Origin: Actinomycetota bacterium
Lineage (GTDB): Bacteria > Actinomycetota > Thermoleophilia > UBA2241
Reading direction: 5' to 3'
NCBI GenBank assembly: GCA_026392265.1
Contig: JAPLCL010000069.1
Coordinates: 1-25,919 of the forward strand
Length of the DNA: 25,919 bases
The stretch's first letter is position 1. Every line of letters starts with the position of its first letter. A program made the position numbers and the translations under genes. The notes under the pieces were generated by a model, which saw only the letters and a program-made list of their open reading frames with translations, was not told the DNA's origin and did no database searches. This document shows positions 24,046 through 25,919 of the stretch, piece by piece.

Positions 24046-25438
24046 GAGGCACCTCCGGGCTCGCCAGGTGAGCCGCGACGGCGGCGACGAAGGCGTCCAT
24101 CTCCGCACGTGTGCGCTTCTCGGTGACGGCGACCAGCAGCACGCCGCCCAGGTCGCCGGCGCCGTCGAACTGGGCGGCAAAACGCGCCGCCGGTACGCCG
24201 GCAAGAAAGCCCAGCGGCACGAGCGCCTCGACGAGCTGCGCGGCCGGCACCGGCAGTTGCACCGCGAACTCGCGAAACACGGGTCCCGCGGTGAAGGCCG
24301 TCACCCCGGGTACGGCGAGCAGCGCCTGGCGCAGATAGGCGGTCTTGCGCGCGCAGAGCAAGCCCAGCTCGGCAAGACCTTCGCGTCCCAGCCACGACAG
24401 ATGCACGAGCGCCGCCAGCGCGTTGAGCGCGTGGTTGGAGCAGATGTTGCTCGTCGCCTTCTCGCGACGGATGTGCTGCTCGCGGGTCTGGAGGGTGAGC
24501 ACGAACCCACGTTTGCCCTCGATGTCGACGGTCTCGCCGACAAGGCGCCCAGGGATGCGACGCATGAGCTTCCGCGTCACGGCCATGTAGCCGAGGCCGG
24601 GGCCGCCGAAGTCCATGGCGTTGCCGAACGCCTGAGCCTCGCCGACGACGATGTCGGCGCCGAGGCGGCCGGGGGCCTCGAGCAGGCCGAGCGAGAGCGG
24701 GTCGGCGACGACCACGAAGAGAGCCCCGGCGGCGTGCGCGATCGCGGCCACGGCGGCGAGGTCCTCGAAGGCCCCGAAGAAGTTGGGCTGCTGCACGACG
24801 ACGGCCGCCGTGTCCGCATCGACGGCGGCCCTGACGGCCTCGAGGTCGGTGGCCGCGCCGACCGACAGGTCGACGACCTGCGGGCGCGGCCCATTGTGAG
24901 CCGTCTCGGTGGCCAGGACCTGCCGGTACTCGGGGTGCACCCCGGCGGAGACGACGATGCGCCCGCGCCTGGTCTGATGCCCGGCAAGGAGTGAAGCCTC
25001 CGCCAGCGCCGTGCCGGCGTCGTACATGCTGGCATTGCTGACGTCCATGCCGGTGAGCTCGCAGATCGCCGTCTGGAACTCGAAGATGGTCTGCAGAACG
25101 CCCTGGCTGCGCTCCGGCTGGTAGGGCGTGTAGGCGGTGGCGAGCTCGGAGCGGGAGACGACGGCGTCCACCACGGCGGGGACGTAGTGGTCGTAGACCC
25201 CGGCGCCGAGGAAGCTGACGAGGCTCGTCGCGGGTGTGTTCGCCGCCGCCAGGCGACGCATCTCGCCGAGCACCTCGGCCTCGCTGAGGCCGGTGGGCAG
25301 CGCCAGCGGCTCCCGCCGGCGGACGGCCTCGGGGATGTCGTCAAAAAGGCCGTCGATGCTGTCCGCCCCAACGGCTTCGAGCATGGCGCGCACGTCGAGC
25401 TCGCTGTGCGCGACGTAGTCGGTGACGCTGCGTCCCAC
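24038..25438 (-). CDS. gcvPA: Glycine dehydrogenase (decarboxylating) subunit 1, GcvPA
   Basis: The N-terminal half-protein of the split P-protein (466 aa). Diagnostic segments are SFLGAGVYDHYVP, TAYTPYQPERSQGVLQ, FEFQTAICELTGMDVSNASMYD and ATSNICSNHALNAL. The two-subunit form is common in anaerobes, archaea, Firmicutes and some Actinobacteria, unlike the fused GcvP of proteobacteria. The GTG at 25438 has a GAGG six bases upstream within the end of gcvH, and the gap to gcvH is one base. Downstream it overlaps gcvPB by 8 nt. Confidence 0.97.
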   Translation of the reverse strand: MGRSVTDYVAHSELDVRAMLEAVGADSIDGLFDDIPEAVRRREPLALPTGLSEAEVLGEMRRLAAANTPATSLVSFLGAGVYDHYVPAVVDAVVSRSELATAYTPYQPERSQGVLQTIFEFQTAICELTGMDVSNASMYDAGTALAEASLLAGHQTRRGRIVVSAGVHPEYRQVLATETAHNGPRPQVVDLSVGAATDLEAVRAAVDADTAAVVVQQPNFFGAFEDLAAVAAIAHAAGALFVVVADPLSLGLLEAPGRLGADIVVGEAQAFGNAMDFGGPGLGYMAVTRKLMRRIPGRLVGETVDIEGKRGFVLTLQTREQHIRREKATSNICSNHALNALAALVHLSWLGREGLAELGLLCARKTAYLRQALLAVPGVTAFTAGPVFREFAVQLPVPAAQLVEALVPLGFLAGVPAARFAAQFDGAGDLGGVLLVAVTEKRTRAEMDAFVAAVAAHLASPEVPHA

Positions 25439-25439
25439 G

Positions 25440-25832
25440 TCAGGCCTCGTCGAGGAAGGCCTTATAAGCGTCGGCGTCCATGAGATCGCCGATCTGACCG
25501 GGAGCGGTCATACGGATGCGGAGGACCCAGCCCTCTCCGTAGCAATCATCATTGACGCGCTGAGGCTCGTCCTCGAGCGCCTCGTTGACCTCGATCACTT
25601 CGCCGGTCAGCGGCGCGAAGATGTCGCTGACGGCCTTGACCGACTCCAGCTCGCCATATGGCTTGCCTGCGGTGACCTCGTCGCCCACGGCCGGGAGCTC
25701 GGCGTAGACGATCTCGCCGAGCGCGTCCTGCGCGAACCAGGTGATGCCGAACACGGCGTCCTCACCCTCGAGGCGCACCCAGTCATGTTCCTTGTAGTAT
25801 TTCAGCTCCTGCGGGTAGGTCTCTTCGGCCAT
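25440..25832 (-). CDS. gcvH: Glycine cleavage system H protein
   Basis: Lipoylated carrier of the aminomethyl intermediate, 130 aa. KYYKEHDWVRLEGEDAVFGI and ELESVKAVSDIFAPLTGEV are diagnostic; the lipoyl lysine is Lys66. ATG 25832 has AGGAGG at 25842-25837. It is the first gene visible in the operon and is the likely client of the LipM-like and LipA enzymes further down. The 87 bases between its start and the window edge contain no stop on the minus strand in any frame, so an upstream gene (gcvT would be usual) may end close by, but no gcvT residues can be confirmed. Confidence 0.97.
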   Translation of the reverse strand: MAEETYPQELKYYKEHDWVRLEGEDAVFGITWFAQDALGEIVYAELPAVGDEVTAGKPYGELESVKAVSDIFAPLTGEVIEVNEALEDEPQRVNDDCYGEGWVLRIRMTAPGQIGDLMDADAYKAFLDEA

Positions 25833-25919
25833 GGTGCCTCCTGTACGCGCTGCCGTGGGTCGCTGACGAACGTGCCCGCGGCGCGTGCGGCAGAAACGCG
25901 CGCGGACCCGGAAGCCGCC
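25833..25919 (-). other. Right-edge 87 nt: gcvH leader, upstream gene undetermined
   Basis: Only the gcvH ribosome-binding site (25837-25842) can be assigned. All three minus-strand frames are open to the edge, but translations are Arg/Ala-rich and not recognisable. No terminator or riboswitch is seen. Confidence 0.5.

Noticed and set aside
24046..24204. N-terminal extension of gcvPB
   Set aside because: Shadow of the gcvPA 3' end; ATG 24045 has a ribosome-binding site and gives the normal family length.
25833..25919. C-terminus of gcvT or a glycine riboswitch at the right edge
   Set aside because: Too short to identify; no typical GcvT terminal residues and no riboswitch core visible.

Overview
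This is a high-GC bacterial chromosome segment. Its dense protein-coding layout, MerR/BldC-type helix-turn-helix, split glycine decarboxylase and TANNNT-like motifs close to start codons fit a deep-branching, non-Streptomyces Actinomycetota lineage (inference from style only; no rRNA marker is present). There is no sign of phage, insertion sequence, CRISPR or plasmid functions.

Layout: (1) 226-5559 (+) encodes one giant soluble signalling protein of 1777 aa: an N-terminal DNA-binding domain, seven GAF-like sensor domains, an HD-GYP phosphodiesterase, a Cache-like sensor and a C-terminal GGDEF cyclase. (2) 10646-5564 (-) is a selenocysteine operon: selD, a four-helix membrane protein of unknown function, selA and selB. 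selD is itself a selenoprotein gene. Its UGA at 10601-10599 is codon 16, and a SECIS-like hairpin follows immediately, so a plain ORF search loses the N-terminus and the catalytic residues. (3) 10785-18774 holds exported or surface-type proteins with an OsmC-family peroxidase among them: a secreted IPT/TIG-Ig protein (-), a membrane-anchored PQQ-type beta-propeller (+), OsmC (+), and a coupled pair, a BNR_4-like propeller and a YCF48-like protein with 13 repeats (+). (4) 25832-18764 (-) is a compact glycine-cleavage/lipoate operon: gcvH, gcvPA, gcvPB, a LipM-like lipoate/octanoate transferase, lpdA, lipA and a HAD phosphatase, with overlaps or gaps of at most 28 nt. gcvT is not seen and may lie just outside the right edge.

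How the genes work together: the Sec operon makes selenophosphate (SelD), converts Ser-tRNA-Sec to Sec-tRNA (SelA) and delivers it at UGA codons (SelB). The tRNA-Sec gene (selC) is not in the window, and SelD supply depends on the pathway it feeds. In the glycine operon, LipM-like and LipA would build the lipoyl arm on GcvH Lys66, GcvPA/PB decarboxylate glycine onto it, and LpdA reoxidises it. The OsmC peroxidase could in principle draw electrons from the same lipoyl/LpdA couple.

No wholly new multi-gene system is evident. The most unusual items are the giant c-di-GMP protein with its own DNA-binding domain, the selenocysteine-encoding selD, the unknown membrane protein inside the Sec operon, and an Ala/Gly/Pro-rich insertion in LipA.
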